A stretch of DNA of 64,000 bases, from positions 124,001-188,000 of the forward strand of contig CAVXXW010000019.1 in NCBI GenBank assembly GCA_963765785.1, given 5' to 3'. Each line of letters starts with the position of its first letter. Within the stretch, counting starts at the first letter, position 1. A program made the translations under genes and the position numbers. A model generated the notes under the pieces. The model had not been told where the DNA came from and did not search any database. It saw nothing but the letters and a program-made list of their open reading frames with translations. The stretch is from AC-32 sp963765785 (GTDB lineage: Bacteria; Actinomycetota; Thermoleophilia; Gaiellales; Gaiellaceae). Shown here in pieces: positions 33,962 to 41,981 of this stretch.

Positions 33962-35393
33962 TGATGCGCCTCATCGCTGCGGCCATTGCGGCGCTCGCGC
34001 TCGCCGCTCCGGCGGGTGCCGACGTCTTCCGGATCGTCCCGACCGCGCCCGCGAACTCGCCGGCGTTCCTGCCGAGCGCGCAGGCGCCGAACACGCCCGG
34101 ATCGGTGCTGCTGACGCCCGACCTGCTCGTGCCGCCGGTCGTGCCGCAGACGCGGACGTATGACCAGCTGCTCGCGCTCTGGCAGCGCTACGGCGCCCAG
34201 TACGGCGTGCAGTGGCAGGTGCTCGCGGCGATCAACAAGGTCGAGTCGAACTTCGGCCGCAACATGGGGCCGAGCTCCGCCGGCGCGATCGGCTGGATGC
34301 AGTTCATGCCCTCGACCTGGGAGCGCTGGGGCGTCGACGCGAACGGCGACGGCGTCGCCGACCCATGGAGCCCCGACGACGCGATCGCCGCAGCCGCGCG
34401 CTACCTCGCGGCCTCGGGCGGCGCGACCGACATCTCACGGGCGGTCTTCTCCTACAACCACGCCCAGTGGTACGTGGACGAGGTGATGCAGCTCGCTCAG
34501 CTCTTCGGCAACGGCGGCGTGGACGCGACCTTCAGCCTCGACCGGATGCAGGTCTCGCTCGACCGGGCCCGCGCGAAGGTCGTGCACGCGAACCAGCAGT
34601 TGCTCCAGGCCGAGCGCGACCTGCGGGCGCTGAGCGGCCGCGAGGACGCGCTCAGGCGGCACGAGGCCGTGTCGCCTCTCCTGTCCGACCAGCTCTCGCT
34701 CGACCGGCGCGCGACCCAGCTCGGCGTGCAGCGCGCCGCCGCCCAATCGAGTGTGGACGCCCTTCGCGGCGAGCTCGAGCAGGCGCAGAGCGACCTCTCG
34801 CTGGCGAAGGACCGCTCGCTCGCGTCGTCGTTCGCGCCGGCCGCGGGATCCCTGCTCGCGGCCGCCGGCCTACGACGGCCAGTACGTCTTCCCGGTCGGC
34901 GGCGGGCCCTCGCTCGTCTCGGTCTCGCACCACCACCACGACTACCCGGCGGCCGACATCGCAGCGCCCGAGGGCACGTCCGGTCTACGCGCTGGCGGAC
35001 GCGACCGTCGTGCGCTCCTGGAGCTACCCCGACCCGCGCTGCGGCATCGGCCTCACGATCGACACCGCTGACGGTCAGGAGTGGACGTACTGCCACCTCT
35101 CCTACCTCGACCCGACGGTGACGGCCGGAGCGCAGCTCCCCGCCGGCACTGAGGTCGGCCTCGTCGGCATGACCGGCGACGCCACCGGGCCGCACCTGCA
35201 CCTGCAGCTGGACCCGACGACGTCCTACCCGCAGCAGCAGCCGTGGTTCCAGCGCTTCGCCGGGATTGCGTTCCGCTGGCAGGACGCGGGCCCGACCGAC
35301 TCGGTCGCCCAGCCGGGTACCGGCCCTGTCTTCGCCGTCGTCCCCCAGCAACCGGAGGAATCGAGTGGATCGGTCGTCCTGTTCACCCGGTAA
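33961..35393 (+). pseudogene. Lytic transglycosylase-M23 peptidase fusion, two frameshifts
   Basis: The first 300 codons encode a signal peptide (LIAAAIAALALAAPAGA), an SLT-type lytic transglycosylase domain with catalytic Glu in INKVESNFGRNMGPSSAGAI and WMQFMPSTWERWG, then a coiled coil. At about 34863 the reading moves one frame (PAYDGQYVFPVGGG; HHHHDYPAADIAAPEGT) and near 34975 another (PVYALADATVVRSW to the end), which together give a LytM/M23 domain ending in GPHLHLQ. In one frame this would be a 470-residue cell-wall remodelling enzyme cutting both glycan and peptide, useful for pilus passage. Two +1 shifts in 120 bases are either decay or sequence errors. Confidence 0.8.
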
Positions 35394-35407
35394 GGGCTCT
35401 AGACGAG

Positions 35408-35431
35408 AAAAGCCCCGGAAACCGGGGCTTT
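35408..35431 (+). terminator. Intrinsic terminator after the murein hydrolase gene
   Basis: AAAGCCCCGG and CCGGGGCTTT pair perfectly across a three-base AAA loop, with A and T ends on the two sides. It lies 15 bases after the stop at 35393. Confidence 0.85.
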
Positions 35432-35450
35432 AGCTCTGCCGCTAGGCGGC

Positions 35451-35480
35451 GATGTAAACGCTTCTGTCAACTTGAGCGGG
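35451..35480. repeat. Att-like 30-bp sequence, left copy
   Basis: GATGTAAAC-N5-TGTCAACTT followed by AGCGG. The two 9-base blocks are identical to those at 38555-38584, while the five bases between differ completely. The left copy overlaps the last codons of a truncated integrase frame, as attachment sites often do. Confidence 0.55.
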
Positions 35481-35679
35481 CCAGCAGATGCCCGAAGCGC
35501 TCGCCGAGCCCGTCGCGCAGCTCGTCAGCGTGGCGCGCCTTCTCGAATAGGTGTGCGTAGGTGCGAAGAGTCGTCGCCGGGTCGGCGTGGCCGAGCTGGC
35601 GGGCGACGTTGACCGGGTCATAGCGCAGGTCGACAATCAGCATCGAGGCGAAGCCGTGCCGGAACGAATGAGCTGGAGC
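35467..35679 (-). pseudogene. C-terminal remnant of a tyrosine recombinase (integrase)
   Basis: From about 35670 down to a TGA at 35467-35469 the minus strand reads HSFRHGFASMLIVDL, VARQLGHADPATTLRTYAHL and FEKARHADELRDGLGERFGH. These contain the HxxR box and the final catalytic Tyr (TLRTYAH) of tyrosine recombinases. An in-frame TGA lies just upstream of the HSFRH motif and no start or catalytic domain precedes it. It is the tail of a phage-type or island integrase, no longer functional. Confidence 0.85.
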
Positions 35680-35757
35680 TCACCATTCCTTGCCTCCTCT
35701 TGGAATCAGGCCTGGCTTACCACGCGTTCGAGCGGTTTCCTAGTCCGCGCCTTCTCT

Positions 35758-35804
35758 TAGACTCGTCAGGCCGTCCGGCCCCGCGGGGGAGGAGCGTCGA
35801 CCTC
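35758..35804 (+). repeat. 47-bp intergenic repeat, copy A
   Basis: Starts TAGACT, contains CCGTCCGGCCCC and AGGAG, and ends CGTCGACCTC. The same blocks in the same order occur at 36215-36263. The GGCCGTCCGGCC part is near-palindromic and the AGGAG resembles a ribosome site, but no gene with a valid start follows in this copy. Confidence 0.55.
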
Positions 35805-36118
35805 TAGTAGATCGTCGGCAGTTCGTTGACCTTCGTGAGAGCCTCCTCCAAGGTCGACGTCTGGTAGATCTCAACCGTGTTCCACTGGCCGAGCCTTGAT
35901 TGGAAGGCAAACTCGCGCACCGTGGCCATGTCGTCCGCCTCGACCGCCGCAAAGACCATGTGGTTGTTCATGGGGACGTAGGTCGCCAGGAGCTTGACGC
36001 CCAGCTTCTCGGCAAGTTCGGGTATTTGAGCGGCACCCTCCTGCGAGAGGTTCCTAACGGTTTCGTTAGCTGAGGGGCATAGGTCAGGTGGGTGCTGACC
36101 GGCGATGAGGTATTGCAC
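35804..36118 (-). CDS. Small ferredoxin-fold protein (GYD/DUF3303-like)
   Basis: A 104-residue protein, GTG start at 36118 with AGGAGGA about 8 bases upstream. It reads MQYLIAGQHPPDLCPSANET, ELAEKLGVKLLATYVPMNNH, MVFAAVEADDMATVREFAFQ and WNTVEIYQTSTLEEAL. The beta-alpha-beta pattern with MVFAAVEADD resembles DUF3303/GYD-type dimeric alpha-beta proteins. Function unknown. It is one of the few intact genes in the decayed 35.4-38.6 kb island. Confidence 0.72.
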   Translation of the reverse strand: MQYLIAGQHPPDLCPSANETVRNLSQEGAAQIPELAEKLGVKLLATYVPMNNHMVFAAVEADDMATVREFAFQSRLGQWNTVEIYQTSTLEEALTKVNELPTIY

Positions 36119-36214
36119 TGGTGATCCTCCTCCTGTCGAAGACGCTCGACCCTACCACCCTCGAGTTTTCACATCCGCCGTCTCTACATCAGCCCTCGTT
36201 CGACCGCGCTCCGC

Positions 36215-36263
36215 TCGTAGACTGAGGCCGCCGTCCGGCCCCAAAAGAGGAGGTACGTCGACC
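36215..36263 (+). repeat. 47-bp intergenic repeat, copy B
   Basis: Second copy of the element at 35758: TAGACT, CCGTCCGGCCCC, AGGAGGT, CGTCGACCTC in the same order, with small gaps between the blocks. The frame after it (VDLAGAAPNSIVR) is short and has no normal start codon. Confidence 0.55.
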
Positions 36264-36385
36264 TCGCCGGGGCCGCCCCCAATTCGATCGTCCGCTGAGC
36301 TCAGGCAACCCGCGCAGTAGGCGGCGCTCCCGAGCCGCCTGGGTTCAGGAGCGAAGCGGCTCGGGGAAACGCCGTGGGAGAGCGC

Positions 36386-36571
36386 CTACGGTAGAACGCC
36401 GGCGACGGCGTTCAGGGCGTTGCTGACGTTGCCGGCCAAGAGCGTGATTGCCGCGATGACCGCGAGGGTGATGACGGCCAGCACGACGCCATACTCGGCC
36501 ATCGTCTGCCCCTCCTCGCGCTTGCACAACGAGTTGGCCAGAGCCTGCGAGAAGGCGCACAGCTTCAGCAT
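36386..36571 (-). CDS. Flp/Fap-type pilin
   Basis: A 61-residue protein from the ATG at 36571, with a short basic leader, the processing-site region EEGQTMAEYGVVLAVITLAV and a hydrophobic helix running to LLAGNVSNALNAVAGVLP. Gly followed by the QTMAEY sequence matches the Flp prepilin site (cut after Gly; Glu at +5 of the mature form). Flp pilins build Tad pili. No tad genes (cpaF, tadB, tadC) are in the window, so this copy is an orphan. It may be made by machinery elsewhere or be processed by the PilD at 41982. Confidence 0.85.
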   Translation of the reverse strand: MLKLCAFSQALANSLCKREEGQTMAEYGVVLAVITLAVIAAITLLAGNVSNALNAVAGVLP

Positions 36572-36785
36572 CCGAGTTACCTCATTTTCTGAGCCCACCC
36601 GCGCGTGCACGGGAGCACGCTTTGTCACAAGGAGGAAAGGCTCTCCCAGCAGTCATCGGTCCCAACCGCCTCGGACCTCATCCCTCGTGCTGATGATCGG
36701 GCCGCCTGAGCCGGGTCGTAAGCCCAAGGACGCTCCTGCTCAGTCGTCCCCGAACGCGCGCTTCGCGCAGCGCGCGGACGATTTG

Positions 36786-36899
36786 CTACCAGCGCCGCCC
36801 ACCGCGAGAACGATGGGCTGCCGCTCGCGCAAAGGTCCAGTAGACGAGCAGCGCCACAGCACCGGCTGCAGCTATCCCGAACACGATGTACCCGATCAT
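36786..36899 (-). CDS. Possible 37-residue single-helix membrane peptide
   Basis: An ATG-started frame with one hydrophobic helix, IGYIVFGIAAAGAVALLVYW (residues 2-21), followed by a basic tail with eight Arg/His. The ribosome site is weak, and the tail looks like random GC-rich translation. It may be a real small membrane protein or the remains of one. Low certainty. Confidence 0.35.
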   Translation of the reverse strand: MIGYIVFGIAAAGAVALLVYWTFARAAAHRSRGGRRW

Positions 36900-37054
36900 G
36901 GAGCTAGTTCTTGCCGACGGCCGGCCGCCGCAAACGCCGCGAGGATGCACGAGCAGCGGCCATTACTGTTCGCCATCGTGCGGAACGGCCGCGGACTCCC
37001 CCCGCCGATCGGCGGCCGTACTTCGCTCGTCTGGGTCGCTTCCCGGACCGAGGC

Positions 37055-37230
37055 TTAGGCGTCCTCGAAATGCTTTTGAGTACAGGCCGGGCGGTAGAAG
37101 ACGACCTCGGGCGGTTCATCGAGATGCTCGTCGCAGCCGAGGTATGCGCGCCAGCGCTCTCGTCCGCCGGGAGCCGGGCGGCCCCGCACTCGGCACAACG
37201 CGGGAACAAGGCGACGCTCTCGGCGCTCAT
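37055..37230 (-). pseudogene. Frameshifted small two-CxxC protein, copy 1
   Basis: The frame opens MSAESVALFPRCAECGAARL and PADE, then a one-base loss near 37155 moves the match to ERWRAYLGCDEHLDEPPEVV in the next frame. It ends at a TAA at 37055-37057. The second CxxC of the family (YCPRCAE in copy 2) has become YRPACTQ. The intact form would be about 58 residues with two zinc knuckles. A paralogue with independent damage is at 37831. Confidence 0.75.
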
Positions 37231-37509
37231 GGATCGAGTCTCACACAGAGAGCTGGCCCTGCAGGTCGGAACTCTGTTCGCCTAGGCTCATCGCCTCGCG
37301 CGCCAACGCGCGTTGGTGGCCTTCGGGCTTTCGGCCGGGGTTCTGGCGGCAGGGCCAGTCCAGCCAGTGTACTCCTCTCAGCCCGAAGGGGTCCGCGAGG
37401 CAGCGCACGGGCGTTCGGCTCGCCGCCCTGCGGGCCACAGGCAAGGCGACGCTGAGCCGGAGGTTCGCGAGGTCGAGCCCGAACGCCCGCTGACGGCGGG
37501 GAGGCTCGG

Positions 37510-37779
37510 TCAGCCGGCAGGCATGGCGATTTGCGTGATCCGGTGTCCGTTGACCTTCACGCTGACCGTCGTCTGGGCGCGCCCCGGCACCAGCATCGTG
37601 CAGTAGTAGTCCCAACCATGCGCTCCCTTAGAGCAGTGGAAGCTCGCCTTTGGATTGAGACTCCGCTTGAGCTGTCGCTCCGTCGCGCTCGCGGGAAGCT
37701 TTCCTCCGCCGCATCCCGCCGAGAGGGCGATCAGGGCAACGCAGGATGCAATAGCCACAGTGGGCCTGATGACAGCCAC
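37510..37779 (-). CDS. Small secreted lipoprotein
   Basis: An 89-residue protein, GTG start at 37779. The N-terminus is a signal peptide with lipobox (VALIALSAGC, Cys about residue 23), followed by GGGKLPASATERQLKRSLNP. The mature part contains FHCSKGAHGWDYYCTMLV, with two Cys that may form a disulfide, and ends TVSVKVNGHRITQIAMPAG. It is expected to be lipid-anchored on the outer face of the membrane. The small beta-rich domain resembles DUF4333-like lipoproteins. Function unknown. Confidence 0.75.
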   Translation of the reverse strand: MAVIRPTVAIASCVALIALSAGCGGGKLPASATERQLKRSLNPKASFHCSKGAHGWDYYCTMLVPGRAQTTVSVKVNGHRITQIAMPAG

Positions 37780-37830
37780 TCGTGGCGACTGTAGCCAGCC
37801 CTCACACCGTTTCAGGCACGCGTTTGAGTG

Positions 37831-38009
37831 TCAGTCGCCGCCAAACTCCCGCTCGGCACACCGCGGGCAGTAGAAGACGACCTCGGCCGGCGCATCGAGA
37901 GAACTCGTCGCAGCCCGAGGTACGCGCGCCAGCGCTCCTCATCGGCCGGCACCCAACGGGCATCGCACTCGGCGCACTCAGGGATGAGGGCGACGCTCTC
38001 GCCACTCAC
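37831..38009 (-). pseudogene. Frameshifted small two-CxxC protein, copy 2
   Basis: The frame opens MSGESVALIPECAECDARWV and PADEERWRAYLG, clearly homologous to copy 1. Near 37910 the match moves frame twice, through CDEF and then DAPAEVVFYCPRCAEREFGG, before a TGA at 37831-37833. Both CxxC pairs (CAEC, CPRC) are kept here. The restored protein would be a zinc-ribbon-like protein of about 58 residues. The two copies are damaged at different places, so each decayed separately. Confidence 0.78.
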
Positions 38010-38218
38010 GCGACGTGAATCTACGGAACGTCAGGCCGCGTCGCTAGACGCTCTTTCGGCCACGTCCTGAACGATTCGGTTGGTGCGGCAGGGAAACCTG
38101 AGGCTTCCACGCGGTCGTCTCCCAGGAGCGCGCGTACTACCTAGTGCCGCAGTCCCCTGCCGCGTGATCCTTCTACAACGAAGACGCTGCGCCCACAACG
38201 GACCGAAGGTATGGCATC

Positions 38219-38414
38219 TCAGCGCCAGGCGTCCTCCACGACCAGCACAGGCGGTTGGTCAGCGGCGTCGTCACGCTTGCCCACGACACGCAACGTCTTT
38301 GCGCCCAAGGTGGATCGTGTCGCCAGCCTTCCAGTTGGGAACGGCGGCGCTCAGCGTAGGCGGCTCTGCCGGCTCACCCTCCACCGTCTCCAACCTGAAC
38401 AGGAATCCAGCCAT
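38219..38414 (-). pseudogene. Frameshifted small beta-rich protein
   Basis: A GGGAGGAT ribosome site precedes the ATG at 38414. The frame reads MAGFLFRLETVEGEPAEPPT, AAVPNWKAGDTIHLGRK and then continues in the next frame as TLRVVGKRDDAADQPPVLVV followed by EDAWR and a TGA at 38219-38221. The two halves join naturally into one small protein of about 64 residues with a likely beta-barrel pattern, so a single-base indel near 38290 has broken it. I know no function for this family. Confidence 0.72.
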
Positions 38415-38532
38415 CCGATCCTCCCATCCGCCTGGGGCCGGACGGCTTGCCATGAGCTTTACCGAAGGCGAAGGGTGACGCAAGTCATGTCGCGGACGTC
38501 ACCTAGACGGGCCGCGCCGTGACGACTAGCGC

Positions 38533-38559
38533 TCAAGCGCGGCCAAGCAGGGCCGATGT
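38533..38559 (+). promoter_or_regulatory. Candidate sigma-28-like promoter upstream of the PASTA gene
   Basis: TCAAGCGC at 38533-38540, an 11-base spacer, GCCGATGT at 38552-38559. It fits the pilus-gene element but the -10 box is weaker and overlaps the right att-like sequence, so the match could be accidental. Confidence 0.35.
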
Positions 38560-38584
38560 AAACAGCGATGTCAACTTCAGCGGC
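38555..38584. repeat. Att-like 30-bp sequence, right copy
   Basis: GATGTAAAC-N5-TGTCAACTT, then AGCGG, in the same orientation as the copy at 35451. The pair encloses 3.1 kb of mostly decayed small genes. Confidence 0.55.
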
Positions 38585-38712
38585 TTGCGGTTGGTTGCGG
38601 CGTGGGCTCTAAACGGCTTGCTTGCAAGCAGGTGCAACCCACGGCAACCGTTCCGGCCCATTCACCCGGTAGGGGGATGACAAGGCGGGACGTCGCTGCC
38701 GAAGGGGTGAGC

Positions 38713-39576
38713 ATGGCGTTCCGGCTCGCTGCGCTCTTGCCGCGCGCGGTCATCGTGGCCCTCGTCTGGGTCCTCGGCACCGCGGCGTTCACCCTCGCCG
38801 CCGACAACACGATCGTCGGCTCGTCGAAGCCGAACGGGTCGGCGACGCCGGTCGTGCAGCCCGAGCTGATCGTCCCGTCGGTCTCCGGCCAGGCCTACGT
38901 GTTCGCCAAGGGCATCCTCGAGGACGCCGGTTTTGCCTGGCACGTCGCCGGCTCTGTCCACGGCTATTCCTCCAACCGCGTCGTCACGCAGAGCCCCGCT
39001 GCCGGGACGCGCGTGGTCGACACCGGCGCGCCGACGGTCACGCTTCGCCTCGTGCGCGGGCCGTATGAGCAGCTCGGCCGCCCCTCCGACAACTCTCCTT
39101 ACAGCGGCACCGCGATCCGGCTCGCCGGGCTCGCATCCGTCACGACGCCGGCCGCTAAGCCCAAGACGACGGCGCCCAAGGCCAAGCCGGTGGAGAAGCC
39201 CAAAGCCAAACCTGCCGCGAAGCCCAAGACCAAGCCCGCCGCGAAGCCCAAGACCAAGCCCGCCGCCAGGCCGCCCGCGTTCACCGTCAAGGGCGCGCCC
39301 AAGGAGCCGCTCGACGAGATCCCGCTGACGGCGCGCGCCCTGCGCCTCGAGCAGTGGGTCGCCGGCAAGCCGAGGACGCCCGCGAACGTGCAGCACTGGC
39401 TCTACCAGCACGCGTGGATCGTGACCGGCGCGCGGTTCGGCTGGTGGCACGGCGCCGACGCGCTCGGGACGCTGATCCGCGTCGACCAGCGGGTCGAGCA
39501 CGAGTGGGGGATCGGCGCGAAGAGCGAGGCCGTCGCCCGCGCGACGCTCGCCCAAGTCCGCCGCCGGTCGCAATGA
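38713..39576 (+). CDS. PASTA-domain membrane protein in the pilus cluster
   Basis: About 287 residues from the ATG at 38713, preceded by GAAGGGG; an upstream ATG at 38677 is also possible. A membrane helix (AVIVALVWVLGTAAFTLAA) is followed by a PASTA domain (ELIVPSVSGQAYVFAKGILE; RVVTQSPAAGTRVVDTGAPT). Then comes a Lys-Pro-Ala repeat linker (KPKAKPAAKPKTKPAAKPKT) of about 50 residues and a C-terminal helical domain. PASTA domains bind peptidoglycan or beta-lactam-like ligands. The linker could span the wall. Its stop overlaps the next prepilin gene (ATGA), so it belongs to the pilus operon. Confidence 0.82.
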   Translation: MAFRLAALLPRAVIVALVWVLGTAAFTLAADNTIVGSSKPNGSATPVVQPELIVPSVSGQAYVFAKGILEDAGFAWHVAGSVHGYSSNRVVTQSPAAGTRVVDTGAPTVTLRLVRGPYEQLGRPSDNSPYSGTAIRLAGLASVTTPAAKPKTTAPKAKPVEKPKAKPAAKPKTKPAAKPKTKPAARPPAFTVKGAPKEPLDEIPLTARALRLEQWVAGKPRTPANVQHWLYQHAWIVTGARFGWWHGADALGTLIRVDQRVEHEWGIGAKSEAVARATLAQVRRRSQ

Positions 39577-40133
39577 GCCGCCTCCGCTCCGAGCGCGGCT
39601 ACACGCTCGTCGAGATGCTGACGGTGCTCGTGATCATGGGCGTCGTGATGGGCGGCCTGACGACGGTCTTCGTCTCGGCCACGAACTCCGAGGCGGACAT
39701 GAACAACCGCTTCCAGGCACAGCTCAACGCGCGGCTCGCGCTCGACAAGATGCGCCGCGAGATCCATTGCGCGAGCGTCGCCACGCCGACCGGCAGCAGT
39801 TCGTCCGTGACGATCACGCTGCCGTCGTACTGCAAGACCGGCAGCGGCTCGATCACCTGGTGCACGCGCAGCGTCTCGACCAACCGCTACGCGCTCTACC
39901 GGGTCGCCGGCACGACGTGCTCGGGCGGCGTGCTGTGGGCCGACTACCTGACGCCGACGTCGACCGCGACGGTCTGTAGCGGGGCGCTCTGCATCTTCAA
40001 CTACGCCGCGCAGTCGACCTCGTCGCTCGCCAAGCTGAGCGTCGACTTGCCGGTCAACCTCAAGCCGGCCAAGACGGTCGAGCTGTACGAGCTCAGGGAC
40101 GAAATCGTCCTGCGGAACAGCAGCCGTTCCTGA
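39573..40133 (+). CDS. Prepilin-type minor pilin (PilW/GspJ-like)
   Basis: A 186-residue protein with a class III prepilin leader: RSERGYTLVEMLTVLVIMGV, cut after Gly8, with Glu at mature +5. The hydrophobic helix is followed by ANNRF-type helical spine (QAQLNARLALDKMRREIHCA) and a Cys/Ser/Thr-rich globular domain with six Cys. It is most like minor pilins that prime pilus assembly. The ATG overlaps the preceding stop. Confidence 0.87.
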   Translation: MSRLRSERGYTLVEMLTVLVIMGVVMGGLTTVFVSATNSEADMNNRFQAQLNARLALDKMRREIHCASVATPTGSSSSVTITLPSYCKTGSGSITWCTRSVSTNRYALYRVAGTTCSGGVLWADYLTPTSTATVCSGALCIFNYAAQSTSSLAKLSVDLPVNLKPAKTVELYELRDEIVLRNSSRS

Positions 40134-40182
40134 TACCCGTTCGAGGGACGCGGACCGCGCTCCGCATGCCGATTCTGAGCCC

Positions 40183-41958
40183 ATGCGGCAGCGGTGGCTA
40201 GGGCTACGCGTGCGGGTCTGTTCTGACGAGCGCGGAATGGCGCTCGTGATGGCGATCGGCATCATGGCCGTGCTCGGCATCGCCGGCACGACGGCGGTCA
40301 TGTACTCGACCTCCAACGCGCAGCAGGCGACGCAGTCGCGCTCGCGCAACGACGCGTTCTCGCTCGCCGAGGCCGGGATCAACAACGCGATGGCGGTGCT
40401 CAACGTGCCGACCAATAACGCGCTCGACCCGGACACGCTGAACAAGTGCACCTCGAACGAGACGAAGTACGGCACGCCCGGCTCGAGCCCCACCGACGAG
40501 TCGGGCTGGCGCCACGACTCGTACGCGAACGGCACCGTCGACTGGTGCGGCACGCTCAACCGCAGCACCGCGCAGTGGTACCTGACCTCGATCGGGATCA
40601 TGAAGAACCCAGATCGCACCGGGAACGTGACGCGGACGCTCCAGGCGACGGTCTCGGTCGTGCCGACGCTGACGCAGCCGCTCAACAACCCGGCGTGGAA
40701 CTACATCTACGCGACGCGTAGCGGAAACACCTGCGATCAGACGCTGGCCAACAACGTCGGAGGCGGCGCCTGGATGTACATCGCCGGGAACCTGTGCCTC
40801 AAGCAGAACGTCGGCATCAGCTCGTCGAAGCTGATCGTCGGCGGCGACCTCGACCTCGAGAACAACGCGTTCATCGGCGCGAACACGAGCATGGCGACCC
40901 GCACCGAGACCTACGTCGGTGGCAACTGCCGCTACCAGAAGGTCAGCTTGACGTTCCACACGTGTACGGGCAACCAGGACGCCTACAACATCTTCAGCAA
41001 GCTTTCCGACGGGGCGACGATCGGCGTCAACCACTCCGCGCCCGTCGTCGCGCCCCCCGCCGCCGATTTTGCGACCTGGTACGAGAACGCGATCCCCGGG
41101 CCGTCGCAGTCGTGCACGACCTCGACCGGCACCCCACCGACTTTCGACAACAACTACCCGAGCCGCGACAACAGCGTCTCGACGCCCTTCGACCTGACGC
41201 CGGCCAGCTCGTACACCTGCCGCGTCGGCCCCGGCGCGAACTCGACCCTGTCGGGCGCGATGACGGCCGCTCAGACGACGGTCACGGTCCCGTCCGCGAC
41301 CGGCTTCCCGACGAGCGGCACCTTCCGCATCCGCGTCGACGACGAGAACATGACCGTCACCGGCGGTCAGGGAACGACCACGTGGACGGTCACGCGCGGC
41401 GTCAACGGCACCACGGCGGCCACGCACGCCTCGGGCGCCTCGGTCTACTGGGACGACTCGAACACGAGCGGCGAGATCTCCTGGAACGCGACCTCGAAGA
41501 CCCTCACCGTTAAGGGCACGATCTTCATCGACGGCAGCGCCAAGGTCTCGCAGACCGCGAACTACAACGGCCAGGCGACGCTCTATCTCTCCGGGACGAT
41601 GTACTTCAACGGCAGCCTCTGCGGCGTGCCGACGGGCGCCAGCTGCGTGTTTTCCAACTGGGACCCGAACACTGAGATGCTCACGATCGTCGCCAACGGC
41701 ACCGGCGGCCAGGTCAACGCGGGCGACAGCATCCTGCTGGCGAACAACCAGTACTTCCAGGGCGGCCTCTTCGGGACCGGCAACGTCGAGTACAGCCAGA
41801 ACTCGAACTCGGACGGCCCGATCATGGGCTCGCAGATCATCCTGGCCAACAACGTCCTGACGAACTCGTTCCCGAACATCACCACGGTTCCCGTTGGGAT
41901 GCCGGGCAACCCGAACGTCTACGCCCAGCCGAACCCGCCGCAGATGTTCAGCGGCTGA
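40183..41958 (+). CDS. PilX-like large pilus-associated protein
   Basis: In this 591-residue protein the N-terminus reads SDERGMALVMAIGIMAVLGI, a PilX-type non-cleaved or atypically cleaved prepilin helix, then SRSRNDAFSLAEAGINNAMA, the conserved AEAG segment of PilX N-terminal domains. The remaining 500 residues are Thr/Ser/Asn/Gly-rich beta structure with repeated polar motifs and at least ten Cys. It is probably exported and displayed at the pilus tip or wall. An ATPase or enzyme role is not indicated. Many homologues of this type are much shorter, so the large C-terminal part may be an adhesin. Confidence 0.82.
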   Translation: MRQRWLGLRVRVCSDERGMALVMAIGIMAVLGIAGTTAVMYSTSNAQQATQSRSRNDAFSLAEAGINNAMAVLNVPTNNALDPDTLNKCTSNETKYGTPGSSPTDESGWRHDSYANGTVDWCGTLNRSTAQWYLTSIGIMKNPDRTGNVTRTLQATVSVVPTLTQPLNNPAWNYIYATRSGNTCDQTLANNVGGGAWMYIAGNLCLKQNVGISSSKLIVGGDLDLENNAFIGANTSMATRTETYVGGNCRYQKVSLTFHTCTGNQDAYNIFSKLSDGATIGVNHSAPVVAPPAADFATWYENAIPGPSQSCTTSTGTPPTFDNNYPSRDNSVSTPFDLTPASSYTCRVGPGANSTLSGAMTAAQTTVTVPSATGFPTSGTFRIRVDDENMTVTGGQGTTTWTVTRGVNGTTAATHASGASVYWDDSNTSGEISWNATSKTLTVKGTIFIDGSAKVSQTANYNGQATLYLSGTMYFNGSLCGVPTGASCVFSNWDPNTEMLTIVANGTGGQVNAGDSILLANNQYFQGGLFGTGNVEYSQNSNSDGPIMGSQIILANNVLTNSFPNITTVPVGMPGNPNVYAQPNPPQMFSG

Positions 41959-41974
41959 GGCCCGCTGCCGATAG
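41948..41974 (+). promoter_or_regulatory. Candidate sigma-28-like promoter for pilD
   Basis: TCAGCGGC at 41948-41955, an 11-base spacer, GCCGATAG at 41967-41974. The GTG start of the prepilin peptidase lies 8 bases after the -10 box, as at pilT copy 1 and at 45736. The -35 match is partial. Confidence 0.45.
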
Positions 41975-41981
41975 AGACGGT

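Noticed and set aside
33961..35393. Programmed ribosomal frameshifting
   Set aside because: No slippery heptamer or following structure was evident, and two separate shifts are needed; decay or sequencing error is simpler.
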